The notes beneath the pieces are model-generated. The model had not been told where the DNA came from and did no database searches. It saw nothing but the letters and a program-made list of their open reading frames with translations. Shown here piece by piece: positions 6,493 to 17,272 of a stretch of DNA of 64,000 nucleotides; within the stretch, counting starts at the first letter, position 1; every line of letters begins with the position of its first letter. The stretch is taken from IMG/VR virus record IMGVR_UViG_3300007734_000759, positions 95,436 to 159,435 of that record; one strand, given 5' to 3'. Source of the DNA: a virus. Position numbers and translations under genes: made by a program.

Positions 6493-8799
6493 ATGAGCAA
6501 TAAGAGTTATAAAATCATTACTACGCAAGAAGGTGTAGTTGAGTTGATGGAACATATCGAAAAGCATAACATAATAGCTTTTGATACTGAAACCACAACC
6601 TTGAATCCAAGACACGGACAGATCATTGGATTCTCAGTATCAGGGCAAATAGGAGAGGGATATTATTTTCCTACTCGTATTTGGAACCCTACTTCTCAAC
6701 AAATCGAAGACTTAGAGATAGCAGGAATATCTTGTGATAAGATTGCAAAGAAGTTATTGAAGATGTTAGTAGGTAAACAGCTTGTCATGCACAACGCATC
6801 ATTCGATACTCGATACACTAAGAACTTCTACGGTATAGACTTACTTCCTTCTCTATGGGTCGATACAGGATTGCTAGTACATACAGTACAGGAAGAAGGA
6901 GCTTTTGGATTTGGTAATCCTTTTGGATTGAAATCTATTGCAATCATGGTTCAGAAAGAGATTGGACTTGATGTAGAGAAAGCAGCTAACGAAGAGCAGT
7001 TAATCCTTAAAGAGAATATCAAAGCTAACGGAGGATCAACCACAAAGGAAAACTTTGAAATCTTCAAAGCAGATATGCAAATACTTGGAGAATATGCTGC
7101 AGCAGATACTGACTTAACTTTACGAATCTGTAATCACTTTTTAGAAATCTTAGAGAAAGAAGGTCTAACTGATTTCTTTTTTGAGGAAGAAGTTATGCCT
7201 CTATACCGAGAAGTAACAGTTCTAATGGAGGACAGAGGTATTGCTTTGGATATGGAACTGATCGAAAAGACAGATACACAGATTCAAGAAGATCAGAGAC
7301 TGTATGGTAAGAAGGTACTAGATTCTCTGATGGCTTTACCTAAGACAAGAGAATGGATTATCGATCAAGCATTTAAAGAATGTCCACCATCCCATAAAGG
7401 AAAGTGGGCAAGTGTATACGCTGAGATGCGACAACTACCACTACCTAAGACAGCTAAAGGATATTCTTTAACAGCAAAAACATTAGCAGTACTTACTGAT
7501 CCTATGGATATTGCTTTTTTAAAGGACGGAAATATCGAAGCAGTACCTGAGGAATTCAGAGCTAAGATCTCTCTAAAACTATGGAAAGAGAAGAACGATG
7601 GAGTTTACATCAACATCCAATCAAAAGTCCAGCTAGGAGATATTGCATTCAACTACTTAGGTATTAAGCCACTATCAACAACTGCAAAAGGAAAACCACA
7701 GTTTGATGATGATATATTAGAGGCACTTGCTCCTAAACACGACTGGGCAGAGAACTTACGAATCTATAACAAGCTATTGAAGATTAAATCTACATACATT
7801 GATAGGTTCTATCTTAAAGCAGAGGATGGAATCTTCTATCCCTACTTTAAACAAAACGGAACAGTATCAGGACGTTATGGATCGGACATGCAACAGCTTC
7901 CCAAACCAAAAGAGGATGGAGAGGCAGCAGAGATTGTAGTTAGATACAATAACGAGATTCGAGCTTTCTTCAAAAGCAGACCAGGCTATAAGTTTGTAGA
8001 TTGCGACTACGAATCATTAGAACCTCACTTATTTGCTTCAGTATCGGATGATAAGAACCTGCAAGAGATCTTTAATAACGGATATGACTTCTACTCCTAT
8101 GTAGCGATTAGAACTGAGAAGATGGAAGGAGTATCCGCAGATAAGAAAGCACCTAACTTTTTGAAGAAAGTAGATCCAGTAAAGAGACAAAGAGCTAAGT
8201 CGTATTCACTTGGAATGGCTTATGGTATGAGTCCTTATGCATTAGCGATGTCGTTAGGAATTGATAAGAAGGAAGGAGCACAACTGCACTCTGCTTACTT
8301 AGAAGGGTTCCCTGGTGTAGCTAACTGGATTGATAAGTCAAGAGAGCATTTCAAAGAACACGGATACGTTAAGAATAAAGTAGGACGTATTAGACATTTG
8401 AATAAAGGTAAAGAAGTGTACGATGTACTAGGAGAATCTATTATGGATTTCAAAGTACGTAAGACTCTTTCACAGGAATATGGAACAGAAGCAGTACAAA
8501 AGTGGTATGGAGATTACAGAAACGCTCTGAACAACTGTTTGAACTTTCAAATCCAATCCTTTGCAGCATCAGTAGTGAATAGAGCAGCGCTAGCAATCAA
8601 TAGAGCTTTCAAAGAAAGAGGATGGGATGCACAAGTAATAGCACAGATCCATGACCAATTAGTTATGGAAGTGGCAGAGGAACACGCAGAGGAAGCAGCT
8701 AAGATTGTACAGCATCTAATGCAAACAACCACACAACCTCCAGGCATCACTCTAAAAGCACCACCAGAGATCGCAACTAACCTTAGAGATGGGCATTAA
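6493..8799 (+). CDS. Family A DNA polymerase with 3'-5' exonuclease domain
   Basis: 768 residues. The N-terminal DEDD exonuclease has IIAFDTETTTLNP (Exo I, residues about 28-40), LVMHNASFDTRY (Exo II) and an ADTDLTLRI segment (Exo III region). The polymerase domain shows RYGSDMQQLPKP, motif A DCDYESLEPHLFASVS, motif B KRQRAKSYSLGMAYGM and motif C IAQIHDQLVMEV near the end. No 5'-3' exonuclease domain is present, so it is a phage replicative polymerase rather than a full Pol I. Single gene with its own promoter. Confidence 0.95.
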   Translation: MSNKSYKIITTQEGVVELMEHIEKHNIIAFDTETTTLNPRHGQIIGFSVSGQIGEGYYFPTRIWNPTSQQIEDLEIAGISCDKIAKKLLKMLVGKQLVMHNASFDTRYTKNFYGIDLLPSLWVDTGLLVHTVQEEGAFGFGNPFGLKSIAIMVQKEIGLDVEKAANEEQLILKENIKANGGSTTKENFEIFKADMQILGEYAAADTDLTLRICNHFLEILEKEGLTDFFFEEEVMPLYREVTVLMEDRGIALDMELIEKTDTQIQEDQRLYGKKVLDSLMALPKTREWIIDQAFKECPPSHKGKWASVYAEMRQLPLPKTAKGYSLTAKTLAVLTDPMDIAFLKDGNIEAVPEEFRAKISLKLWKEKNDGVYINIQSKVQLGDIAFNYLGIKPLSTTAKGKPQFDDDILEALAPKHDWAENLRIYNKLLKIKSTYIDRFYLKAEDGIFYPYFKQNGTVSGRYGSDMQQLPKPKEDGEAAEIVVRYNNEIRAFFKSRPGYKFVDCDYESLEPHLFASVSDDKNLQEIFNNGYDFYSYVAIRTEKMEGVSADKKAPNFLKKVDPVKRQRAKSYSLGMAYGMSPYALAMSLGIDKKEGAQLHSAYLEGFPGVANWIDKSREHFKEHGYVKNKVGRIRHLNKGKEVYDVLGESIMDFKVRKTLSQEYGTEAVQKWYGDYRNALNNCLNFQIQSFAASVVNRAALAINRAFKERGWDAQVIAQIHDQLVMEVAEEHAEEAAKIVQHLMQTTTQPPGITLKAPPEIATNLRDGH

Positions 8800-8814
8800 T
8801 CGTGAACAACAGAC

Positions 8815-8821
8815 TATTTAT
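8815..8821 (+). promoter_or_regulatory. Late-type promoter motif TATTTAT
   Basis: GACTATTTATAATTAAAAA lies 15 bases before ATG 8836, ahead of two genes with capsid-targeting-like leaders. Confidence 0.5.
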
Positions 8822-8835
8822 AATTAAAAACAAAT

Positions 8836-9162
8836 ATGAAACAACCATTAAATGAACAATTCCGCAGAATGCAAAAACTTGCTGGAATTATTACTGAAGG
8901 AATGTCATCTACCGCTACTTACGAAGGCGATCCTGTAACTATAGTTGCAATGTATGATAACATTGGAGATGCTGTTGAAGGAGCAAAGAAATACTTAGAC
9001 GGAGGTAATGGAGAGATCACCTCAGATCAGTGGATGGATGCTGATGGAAGATATTATATGCAAGATCTTGCTGGAAGCACTCAAATTGCTCACATCGCAG
9101 GCGTAGGAGAAGTTCCAGGATCTCAACCACCTATGTTAGTAGATGCTTCTGAGCTAGACTAA
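8836..9162 (+). CDS. Small putative packaged protein with ITE|G leader (copy 1)
   Basis: 108 residues. The first 22 residues (M-K-Q-P-L-N-E-Q-F-R-R-M-Q-K-L-A-G then IITEG) are nearly identical to those of the next gene and similar to 2407, while the body is unrelated to both. The body is acidic (pI low) and unrecognised, with a GDAVEGAKKYLDGG helix. Inference: a T4-like internal head protein whose leader is removed after Glu21. Confidence 0.6.
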   Translation: MKQPLNEQFRRMQKLAGIITEGMSSTATYEGDPVTIVAMYDNIGDAVEGAKKYLDGGNGEITSDQWMDADGRYYMQDLAGSTQIAHIAGVGEVPGSQPPMLVDASELD

Positions 9163-9173
9163 TAAAAACAAAT

Positions 9174-9491
9174 ATGAAACAACAACTAAATGAGCAATTC
9201 CGCAGAATGCAAAAACTTGCTGGAATTATCACCGAAGGAATGGAAGGTGGAACACAGTACGACATACTACAGAATGGTGAAGGAGGAGAGGATTTTTTCC
9301 AAGATAAAGAAGAGATAGTACAATACTTTGAACGCCGAGGAATACTAAACTTTGAACTAGAAGATGGTGAGCAGATCAGCGTAGAGGATGGAGTTGATAG
9401 AATGATGAATGGAGAGACTCTGGTAGTAACAAACGAAGAGTTGGTAGAGATGGGAGATGACTATGCTGAATGGTCTGTTGAAGAAGTGTAA
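9174..9491 (+). CDS. Small putative packaged protein with ITE|G leader (copy 2)
   Basis: 105 residues, following copy 1 after 11 bases. The leader (M-K-Q-Q-L-N-E-Q-F-R-R-M-Q-K-L-A-G then IITEG) and even the bases before its ATG repeat those of 8836, but the remaining 83 residues diverge completely and are very acidic. This suggests leader duplication joined to a different body. No known domain is seen. Confidence 0.6.
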   Translation: MKQQLNEQFRRMQKLAGIITEGMEGGTQYDILQNGEGGEDFFQDKEEIVQYFERRGILNFELEDGEQISVEDGVDRMMNGETLVVTNEELVEMGDDYAEWSVEEV

Positions 9492-9521
9492 TAGTAATTT
9501 ATTATAAAAATTTTTACAAAG

Positions 9522-9547
9522 AGCCTTGCCAACGCAAGGCTTTTTTG
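9522..9547 (+). terminator. Rho-independent terminator
   Basis: Stem GCCTTGC/GCAAGGC around a short loop, followed by six T. Ends the packaged-protein transcript before hsp20. Confidence 0.88.
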
Positions 9548-9616
9548 TTATATTAAGATATGTATTAGAGACCCAAGGGCAAAACTAAATTTATTGTTAA
9601 ACTAAAAAACCATCTT

Positions 9617-9625
9617 AGGAGGTAA
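9617..9625 (+). promoter_or_regulatory. Strong Shine-Dalgarno before hsp20
   Basis: TTAGGAGGT lies 5-12 bases before ATG 9630. Such a perfect anti-16S match is rare in this window, where most genes have A-rich leaders without one. Confidence 0.6.
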
Positions 9626-9629
9626 AATT

Positions 9630-10064
9630 ATGACACATTTCTTGTTAAGGGAACGTATGAACGACCCATTTGACATTTTGTTCAGAGACTTTTTTAATTC
9701 AAATTCAAATTTCAACTTTCTCTCTGACGTAAAAATCACACACCCAGTAGATATTTTCGAAGATCCACAAGGACTGCATTTTGAAATTGCATGTACTGGA
9801 CTTACAAAAGAAGACGTAAACATCGACATCGAAGGCGATGTACTAAAGGTTTCGTATACAAGACCTAAAGGAGACGACTCTCCAGACTCAGAAGACCGTA
9901 CTTATCTAGTTAAGAACGTAGCTCGTAGGTCTTTCAACTTAGGTTACAAAATCTCAACACGTTTTGATCTTACAAAAGCAGAGGCCAACATGCAAGGAGG
10001 TCTGTTGCACATCTCAATTCCATTTGCAGAAAGTTCCAAACCAAGATCTTTGAAAATTAAATAA
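9630..10064 (+). CDS. Small heat-shock protein (Hsp20/alpha-crystallin)
   Basis: 144 residues, normal size. After a short FxxF-rich N-terminal arm (FDILFRDFFNSNS) comes the alpha-crystallin domain: PVDIFEDPQGLHFEIACTGLTKEDVNIDIEGDVLKVSYTR, and a late strand ANMQGGLLHISIPF that corresponds to the A-x-x-x-n-G-v-L motif. The C-terminal I-x-I-like tail is reduced to SLKIK. An ATP-independent holdase; next to GroES/GroEL it forms a chaperone set. It has its own strong ribosome-binding site. Confidence 0.93.
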   Translation: MTHFLLRERMNDPFDILFRDFFNSNSNFNFLSDVKITHPVDIFEDPQGLHFEIACTGLTKEDVNIDIEGDVLKVSYTRPKGDDSPDSEDRTYLVKNVARRSFNLGYKISTRFDLTKAEANMQGGLLHISIPFAESSKPRSLKIK

Positions 10065-10065
10065 T

Positions 10066-10087
10066 CCAATAGCCCTTGGGTTTTTTC
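10066..10087 (+). terminator. Weak hairpin plus T-run after hsp20
   Basis: CCAA/TTGG with a six-base loop precedes GTTTTTT. The segment GCCCTTGGGT (10072-10081) is also the exact reverse complement of 9571-9580 in the hsp20 5' leader, so a long-range pairing is possible. Confidence 0.45.
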
Positions 10088-10095
10088 AAAGATTA

Positions 10096-10129
10096 TTGTT
10101 GGGAAATCGAAAAAAGTTTCGTATCTTAA
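10096..10129 (+). promoter_or_regulatory. Probable promoter of the groES-groEL operon
   Basis: TTGTTG at 10096-10101 and TATCTTAA at 10122-10129 resemble the other promoters with one change in the -7 box. The leader ends AAAAGTTATG, the same start context as many genes here. Confidence 0.55.
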
Positions 10130-10146
10130 AGATATAATCAAAAGTT

Positions 10147-10422
10147 ATGGGAAAAAAGAAAACAGATCAAAACAGCGGAGTAATTACTGATCCTGCAATG
10201 GAGCCTTACTTCATTACAATGGATGAATACAATTTCACATTGATGAAGAAGTACAATGGAGAAAAGGGACACGCAGCTACTGTAGGATACTTCAACTCCT
10301 TCGGTGCATGCGTACGAGCTATTGCTTCATACCAATCCAGACAAGGACAGTTTGACTCGCTCAATGAGTATGTGACAAACTATCAAACAATTGTTGACAA
10401 ATTAAATGTATTAGATAAATAA
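10147..10422 (+). CDS. Conserved-looking phage protein of unknown function
   Basis: 91 residues. I do not recognise a domain. The sequence has a basic N-terminus (MGKKKTDQ), an aromatic PYFITMDEYNFTLMKKY segment, and GYFNSFGACVRAIASYQSR. It opens the operon that continues into groES one base after its stop, so it may be co-expressed with the chaperonins. Confidence 0.7.
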   Translation: MGKKKTDQNSGVITDPAMEPYFITMDEYNFTLMKKYNGEKGHAATVGYFNSFGACVRAIASYQSRQGQFDSLNEYVTNYQTIVDKLNVLDK

Positions 10423-10423
10423 C

Positions 10424-12351
<1,928 letters not shown>

Positions 12352-12359
12352 TCAAGGTT

Positions 12360-12626
12360 ATGTCAAAGACAGAACAAGTAGAAGTTTTGACTAAGATCGC
12401 CGTAAGGGTTCCACCTGGTGATCGCTGGCAGATGGTGGTAGGAGAGGATCAGAAAACGATCCTCCCTACTCTCACCGATGCTTTGGAGAAGTATGTTACA
12501 CAAGCAGCAGGACGTTGTCCCTTTCGCTTAGATCCTTTTGAAGGTAGTTTATATGCAATTGGAACTCAAGAACAACCTCTTCCTGAACCTGAAGTTAAAA
12601 GATACAGCATCTACGACGAGTATTAA
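12360..12626 (+). CDS. Unknown 88-residue protein downstream of groEL
   Basis: No domain recognised. Contains KIAVRVPPGDRWQMVVGEDQKTILPTL near the N-terminus. The TAATG overlap with the next gene (12626) places it in the same operon. Confidence 0.65.
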   Translation: MSKTEQVEVLTKIAVRVPPGDRWQMVVGEDQKTILPTLTDALEKYVTQAAGRCPFRLDPFEGSLYAIGTQEQPLPEPEVKRYSIYDEY

Positions 12627-12829
12627 TGAAACACTTTATCCACTATACAGTAAAATGGATTGCAGGAAACTTATCGATACCTTTTTGGATGGTAGGTCAT
12701 GTGCACCTAAGCTTGAATGTATATGAGGATATTTACGAGATCCTGGCGTCATTAGGAATGAACATCTTAGTTGGCGCTGGGTTCTTTTTAGAATGGAAAG
12801 AATATAAAAACCAGTTAAATAATAAATGA
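12626..12829 (+). CDS. Small membrane protein, unknown
   Basis: 67 residues with two hydrophobic stretches (YTVKWIAGNLSIPFWMVGHV and LASLGMNILVGAGFFLEW) that could span the membrane. Begins at the stop of the previous gene and overlaps the next start. Function unknown. Confidence 0.55.
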   Translation: MKHFIHYTVKWIAGNLSIPFWMVGHVHLSLNVYEDIYEILASLGMNILVGAGFFLEWKEYKNQLNNK

Positions 12830-13080
12830 TGGAAAATCAACAACAGATGAAGTTGAATATCGACTTCAATAACACCACAGGTGTAGAATCAGAAGATGGA
12901 AATGTAGTGTTTCAAGAAGGATTTATTCTTCGTAGAGTATCTAAATTTGTAACAGGAACACAAGAAGACGGCATCATCCCCATCCCAGTATTCTACGACG
13001 TTGCAACAGGAAAGATTTTGAAAGAGACATTACCTAAGGAAATCCGTAAGTTTTACGAGGATGGATCAACTGAAGGATAA
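12826..13080 (+). CDS. Unknown 84-residue protein
   Basis: Overlaps the preceding stop (ATGATGG). Segments GNVVFQEGFILRRVSKFVTG and PIPVFYDVATGKILKETLP look like a small beta-rich fold; no family recognised. Overlaps the next gene by 20 bases. Confidence 0.6.
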   Translation: MMENQQQMKLNIDFNNTTGVESEDGNVVFQEGFILRRVSKFVTGTQEDGIIPIPVFYDVATGKILKETLPKEIRKFYEDGSTEG

Positions 13081-13324
13081 GATCACGGAAGCAGTTATCG
13101 AGGACTTAAAGTCTCGAAGTGAGAGAGGTATTAAGAAGTACAACACAACTTTGGACCAGAATAACAAAGACAACTACATGCAACACGCATACGAAGAAGC
13201 CTTGGATCTGGCTCAGTACCTCAAAAAGGAAATGTCTATCATTCCAGATCTACAACAGATGATGATGGATTATCCAAACGATATTGAATTTGCTCAGGCA
13301 GTTCGTAAAAAGTATTCTAAGTAA
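13061..13324 (+). CDS. Small helical phage protein, MazG-like region
   Basis: 87 residues. SRSERGIKKYNTTLDQNNKDNYMQHAYEEALDLAQYLKKE matches a pattern common in phages (R-x-x-x-G...H-x-x-E-E-x-x-D-x-x-x-Y-L) related to short all-alpha NTP pyrophosphohydrolase-like proteins. The paired E-E-x-x-D could bind Mg. Enzyme activity is uncertain. Its stop overlaps the nuclease ATG. Confidence 0.6.
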   Translation: MDQLKDKITEAVIEDLKSRSERGIKKYNTTLDQNNKDNYMQHAYEEALDLAQYLKKEMSIIPDLQQMMMDYPNDIEFAQAVRKKYSK

Positions 13325-14253
13325 TGGCAAAGAAAGTACCTTCTGCTGTAAAGCAAATACAAAACCATATATTGATGGAGCAAGGAGAGACTAAAGCAAT
13401 CTCATTCTCTCAAATGCAGACATATTTAACCTGCCCTCACAAATGGGATTTGCAGTACCGGCAGAAGTTACTTCCTTTTGAACAGTCAATACATACAACT
13501 TTTGGAACAAGCTTCCACGAGCTGATGCAACACTACTTGACAACTCTATACACAGAGACAGCTAAAGCAGCAGATCAAATCGATGCACAGCAGTACTTAC
13601 TTGAAAGACTGCAACACAATTACAGAGAGGGTGTAGAGCAGAACGGAGAACACTACTCAACCAAACAACAACTTGCAGAGTTCTATGAAGATGGTTTAGC
13701 TATCTTCGAATGGTTTCGTAAAAAAAGAACTGCATACTTCACAACTAAAGGTTGGCATTTAGTAGGAGTTGAGATTCCGTTACTAACCCCTGCGTTTGAC
13801 AGTAATCCTAACGTGTTATACAAAGGATTTATCGATTTGGTGATGTACGATGAGGGTAGTGAGAAATATTACATCTACGACATCAAAACATCTACAAGAG
13901 GATGGGGAGATAGAGAAAAGAAAGATCCAACCAAAGTAGCACAAGTACTCCTATATAAAAAGTACTACGCTCAGCAATTTAACGTTAGTGAGGATCAAAT
14001 CGAAGTAGAATTCTTTATTGTTAAGAGGAAGCTGATGGAGAACTGCGACTTTCCTCAAAAAAGAGTTCAGCTATTTAAACCTACACAAGGAGCAGCCAAG
14101 GTAAAGGCAGCAGTACAATTAGTACATGACTTCATCACTGACTGTTTCGATGAGCAAGGTAAACCTATTGAAAAGGAATATACAAAGAATCTTAATGAGT
14201 ATTCTTGTAAGTTTTGTCCATTTTTAGATCGAAATGATCTATGTAGTAAATGA
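13324..14253 (+). CDS. PD-(D/E)XK nuclease of the RecB/Cas4 type
   Basis: 309 residues. Core elements are visible: SFSQMQTYLTCPHKWDLQY, FGTSFHELMQHYL, a GFIDLVMYD strand carrying the first acidic residue, YYIYDIKTSTRGW (D...xK), and QVLLYKKYYA (Q-x-x-x-Y). A single Cys near residue 38 plus a C-terminal CKFCPFLDRNDLC cluster fits the four-Cys iron-sulfur arrangement of Cas4/AddB-like nucleases. Likely a DNA exonuclease in recombination or replication. No CRISPR array is nearby. Confidence 0.85.
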   Translation: MAKKVPSAVKQIQNHILMEQGETKAISFSQMQTYLTCPHKWDLQYRQKLLPFEQSIHTTFGTSFHELMQHYLTTLYTETAKAADQIDAQQYLLERLQHNYREGVEQNGEHYSTKQQLAEFYEDGLAIFEWFRKKRTAYFTTKGWHLVGVEIPLLTPAFDSNPNVLYKGFIDLVMYDEGSEKYYIYDIKTSTRGWGDREKKDPTKVAQVLLYKKYYAQQFNVSEDQIEVEFFIVKRKLMENCDFPQKRVQLFKPTQGAAKVKAAVQLVHDFITDCFDEQGKPIEKEYTKNLNEYSCKFCPFLDRNDLCSK

Positions 14254-14264
14254 TAAAACATATA

Positions 14265-14271
14265 TATTTAT
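14265..14271 (+). promoter_or_regulatory. TATTTAT motif before small RHH gene
   Basis: TATATATTTATATATAAATA lies 22-28 bases before ATG 14293. The tract is strongly AT-rich, so this is a weaker instance. Confidence 0.35.
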
Positions 14272-14292
14272 ATATAAATAACTGTTACGAAC

Positions 14293-14469
14293 ATGGATAC
14301 CAAAGGAAGAGTTTTAACAAGTGTGAAGGTCGATAAAGACATCTTCGAAGAGTACAAAGTAGCTTGTGTCAAGTACAAATTTAATTTTCAGAAGCTTGCC
14401 GATAGAGCAATGCATCTTTATCTAACAGACGAGGACTTTAGAAGAAAATTAAATAGTCATAAGTTGTAA
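14293..14469 (+). CDS. Small ribbon-helix-helix-like DNA-binding protein
   Basis: 58 residues. A beta-strand segment LTSVKVDKDIFEEYK leads into two helices (ACVKYKFNFQKLADRAMHLYL), and the tail is TDEDFRRKLNSHKL. This matches the compact MetJ/Arc fold and a type often seen in Bacteroidetes phages. It would bind DNA as a dimer and may regulate the adjacent glycan operon. The assignment is by pattern only. Confidence 0.6.
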   Translation: MDTKGRVLTSVKVDKDIFEEYKVACVKYKFNFQKLADRAMHLYLTDEDFRRKLNSHKL

Positions 14470-14511
14470 GTATTAAATTTAGTTACTATATTAGTTTTAT
14501 AAATCAAATTT

Positions 14512-15945
14512 ATGGAAATGAAACAGGGTTATATCCCAAAAAATCAAAGAAAGAAAATCTTACTGATGTGCGATGATATTCGAATGCACTCAGGAGTGGC
14601 TAACGTAGGTAAGGATTTAGTTATCCATCTAGCACATAAGTACAATTGGCTCAACATTGGAGGAGCAATTAACCACCCTGAGGCAGGACAAAAGCTGGAT
14701 ATTTCACAAGACACTAATAAACTAGCAGGCATTGAAGATTCTGAGGTATTCGTAATTCCCTCTAACGGGTACGGAGATCAAATGTTCCTTCGTCAAATCT
14801 TACAAATTGAGAAACCGGATGCTATCTTTTTAATTACCGATCCTAGATACTGGGCTTGGTTATTCGCAATGGAAAATGAAATTCGTAAGAATATACCAAT
14901 TGTTTACTTAAACATCTGGGATGATTATCCTGCACCACAATACAATGAAGCGTTTTACGAATCTTGTGATGCTCTTCTTGCAATTTCAAAACAGACTAAG
15001 AATATCAATGAGATTGTATTAGGAGCAAAAGCTAAAAGTAAAATTATTGAGTATGTTCCTCATGGGATAAATGAAAATAATTTCTTTCCTATTAGTACTA
15101 CTGATATTGAATACAATAATTTTAAAAATAGATTATTAGGAGGTGAGAAGGATTTTGTATTACTATTCAATTCTCGAAACATTCGTAGAAAACAAATCGC
15201 AGACACAATCTTAGCATATAAACATTTTATTGACGGACTATCGGAAGAGCAAGCTAAAAAATGTGCTTTTGTATTGCATACACAACCAGTGGATGAGAAT
15301 GGAACTGATCTGTATGCAGTTAAAGAATATTTCTGCTCCGATGAAAAGTACAACATTATATTCTCAGATAAGCCACTTCCTCCTAAAGAGATGAACTACC
15401 TATACAACATGGCAGATGCTACTATCTTATTAACTTCTAACGAAGGTTGGGGATTGGCATTGACAGAGAGTTTAGTAGCAGGTACTTGCATTATCGCAAA
15501 CGTAACAGGAGGTATGCAAGATCAAATGCGATTTGTAGATAAGAAAGGAAAATGGATTAACTTCACACCTGAGTTCCCATCTAACCATAGAGGAACCTTT
15601 AAGAAGTGTGGAGAGTGGGCATTTCCTGTATTTCCAACTAACTTATCAATTCAAGGGTCGGTTCCTACACCTTACATCTTCGACGATAGATGTTCTTGGG
15701 AGGACGCTGCTAAGCAAATAAAAGCAGTATACAGTTTACCAAAGCAAGAAAGAATTGAAAGAGGTTTGAAAGGTAGAGAATGGGCTACAGGAGATGAAGC
15801 AGGATTCACAGCCGAGAAGATGGCAAAACGAGCTGAGAACGCTATGGAGGAGTTGTTTGAAACTTGGAAACCACGAAAGAAGTATGAACTAGTGGCTGAC
15901 ACAGATTATACTAAGAAAACCCTTAAACATAATTTGATTTATTAA
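14512..15945 (+). CDS. Glycosyltransferase, GT4/GT-B type
   Basis: 477 residues. The C-terminal nucleotide-sugar-binding half shows LLFNSRNIRRKQ and the GT4 E-x-7-E type element NEGWGLALTESLVAGTCIIANVTGGMQDQM. The N-terminus has MCDDIRMHSGVANVGKDLV, a donor/acceptor-domain loop. First gene of an uninterrupted 17.6-kb glycan operon. It likely transfers a sugar to a glycan, surface or virion acceptor; the acceptor is unknown. Confidence 0.85.
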   Translation: MEMKQGYIPKNQRKKILLMCDDIRMHSGVANVGKDLVIHLAHKYNWLNIGGAINHPEAGQKLDISQDTNKLAGIEDSEVFVIPSNGYGDQMFLRQILQIEKPDAIFLITDPRYWAWLFAMENEIRKNIPIVYLNIWDDYPAPQYNEAFYESCDALLAISKQTKNINEIVLGAKAKSKIIEYVPHGINENNFFPISTTDIEYNNFKNRLLGGEKDFVLLFNSRNIRRKQIADTILAYKHFIDGLSEEQAKKCAFVLHTQPVDENGTDLYAVKEYFCSDEKYNIIFSDKPLPPKEMNYLYNMADATILLTSNEGWGLALTESLVAGTCIIANVTGGMQDQMRFVDKKGKWINFTPEFPSNHRGTFKKCGEWAFPVFPTNLSIQGSVPTPYIFDDRCSWEDAAKQIKAVYSLPKQERIERGLKGREWATGDEAGFTAEKMAKRAENAMEELFETWKPRKKYELVADTDYTKKTLKHNLIY

Positions 15946-15946
15946 T

Positions 15947-17272
15947 ATGAAACCAGTATTTGTAATAAGCTGCCCTATCGATACCTACTCAGGATACGGA
16001 GCTCGTTCTAGAGACTTAGTCAAAGCAGTTATAGACTTAGATAAGTATGATGTAAAAATAGCACCACAACGATGGGGAAATACTCCTTGGAACTTTATTG
16101 AAGATCATAAAGAGCAGTGGGGATTCTTAAAAAAATATTTTCTAAACTCTCCTCAACTCAACAAGCAGCCAGAAGTATGGATGCAGATCACTGTACCAAA
16201 CGAGTTTCAACCTATCGGAAAGTTTAATATAGGGGTGACAGCGGGTATTGAGACAACAATCTGTGATGCTTCATGGATCCAAGGATTGAACCGTATGAAC
16301 TTAAATTTAGTCTCCTCAAATCACGCTAAGCAAGTATTTATGGAATCTAAATACGAGCAAAGGGATCAAAACACTCACCAAGTGGTAGGCATAGTAGAGT
16401 TGAATAAACCTGTAAAAGTGTTAATGGAAGGAGCTCATTTAGATGTCTATAAACACCTCAATTGGGAAGACATGACCAACCCAATTCCAGAACTAGACTC
16501 TATTACAGAAGATTTTTGCTACCTTGTTGTAGGTCATTGGATGCAAGGAGACTTAGGAGAGGATAGAAAGAATATAGGACTAACAGTAAAATCTTTTTAC
16601 GAAACGTTTAAGAATAGGGAAAAAGCTCCTGCATTAATTTTAAAAACTAGCAGCATAGGAGCATCTTATATGGACCGTAGTGATATACTACGTAGGATAA
16701 ACATTATACGAGATTCTGTTAAAGCAACAACTTTACCAAAAGTATACTTGCTCCATGGCGAGTTCTCCGATACAGAGATGAATATTATATATAATCATCC
16801 TAAGGTTAAAGCAATGGTTAGTTTGACTAAGGGTGAAGGTTTTGGGAGACCCTTACTAGAATTCTCATTGACTAAAAAACCAATCATAGCAACAGGTTGG
16901 TCGGGCCACACAGACTTCCTGGATCCTGAATATACTAATCTACTAACAGGAGAGCTTAAAAACGTACATCCATCAGCAGCAATACAGTCTATGATTCTTC
17001 AAGAGTCTCAATGGCTGTCTGTAGATGTGCAGCAGGTAGCAGCCACACTTATGGATGTTTTTACAAACTATGATAAACAGCTATCTAAAGCAAAGAGACA
17101 GTACCATAGGTCTAAATCCAAATTCAGCTACGAAGCAATGGCAACTGATTTAGGATACATCTTGGATAGATACCTTCCAGAGTTTCCAAAACCTTTGCAA
17201 CTGAAGTTACCCCAGCTTAAAAAAATTGAATTACCTAAGCTTAAAAAAGTAGAAGAAAATGAAAAAGGATAA
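15947..17272 (+). CDS. Glycosyltransferase, GT4 type
   Basis: 441 residues, one base after the previous gene. It has CPIDTYSGYGARSRDLVKAV at the N-terminus and the donor-site element LTKGEGFGRPLLEFSLTKKPIIATGWSGHTDFL (E-x-7-E). The tail has three imperfect repeats of LPxLKKxE (about 420-438), a lysine/leucine-rich end that may mediate interaction. It differs enough from the preceding gene to suggest a different linkage. Confidence 0.85.
   Translation: MKPVFVISCPIDTYSGYGARSRDLVKAVIDLDKYDVKIAPQRWGNTPWNFIEDHKEQWGFLKKYFLNSPQLNKQPEVWMQITVPNEFQPIGKFNIGVTAGIETTICDASWIQGLNRMNLNLVSSNHAKQVFMESKYEQRDQNTHQVVGIVELNKPVKVLMEGAHLDVYKHLNWEDMTNPIPELDSITEDFCYLVVGHWMQGDLGEDRKNIGLTVKSFYETFKNREKAPALILKTSSIGASYMDRSDILRRINIIRDSVKATTLPKVYLLHGEFSDTEMNIIYNHPKVKAMVSLTKGEGFGRPLLEFSLTKKPIIATGWSGHTDFLDPEYTNLLTGELKNVHPSAAIQSMILQESQWLSVDVQQVAATLMDVFTNYDKQLSKAKRQYHRSKSKFSYEAMATDLGYILDRYLPEFPKPLQLKLPQLKKIELPKLKKVEENEKG

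Noticed and set aside
13324-14253. CRISPR association for the Cas4-like nuclease
   Set aside because: No repeat-spacer array or other cas gene occurs in the window; phage RecB/Cas4-like nucleases commonly stand alone.
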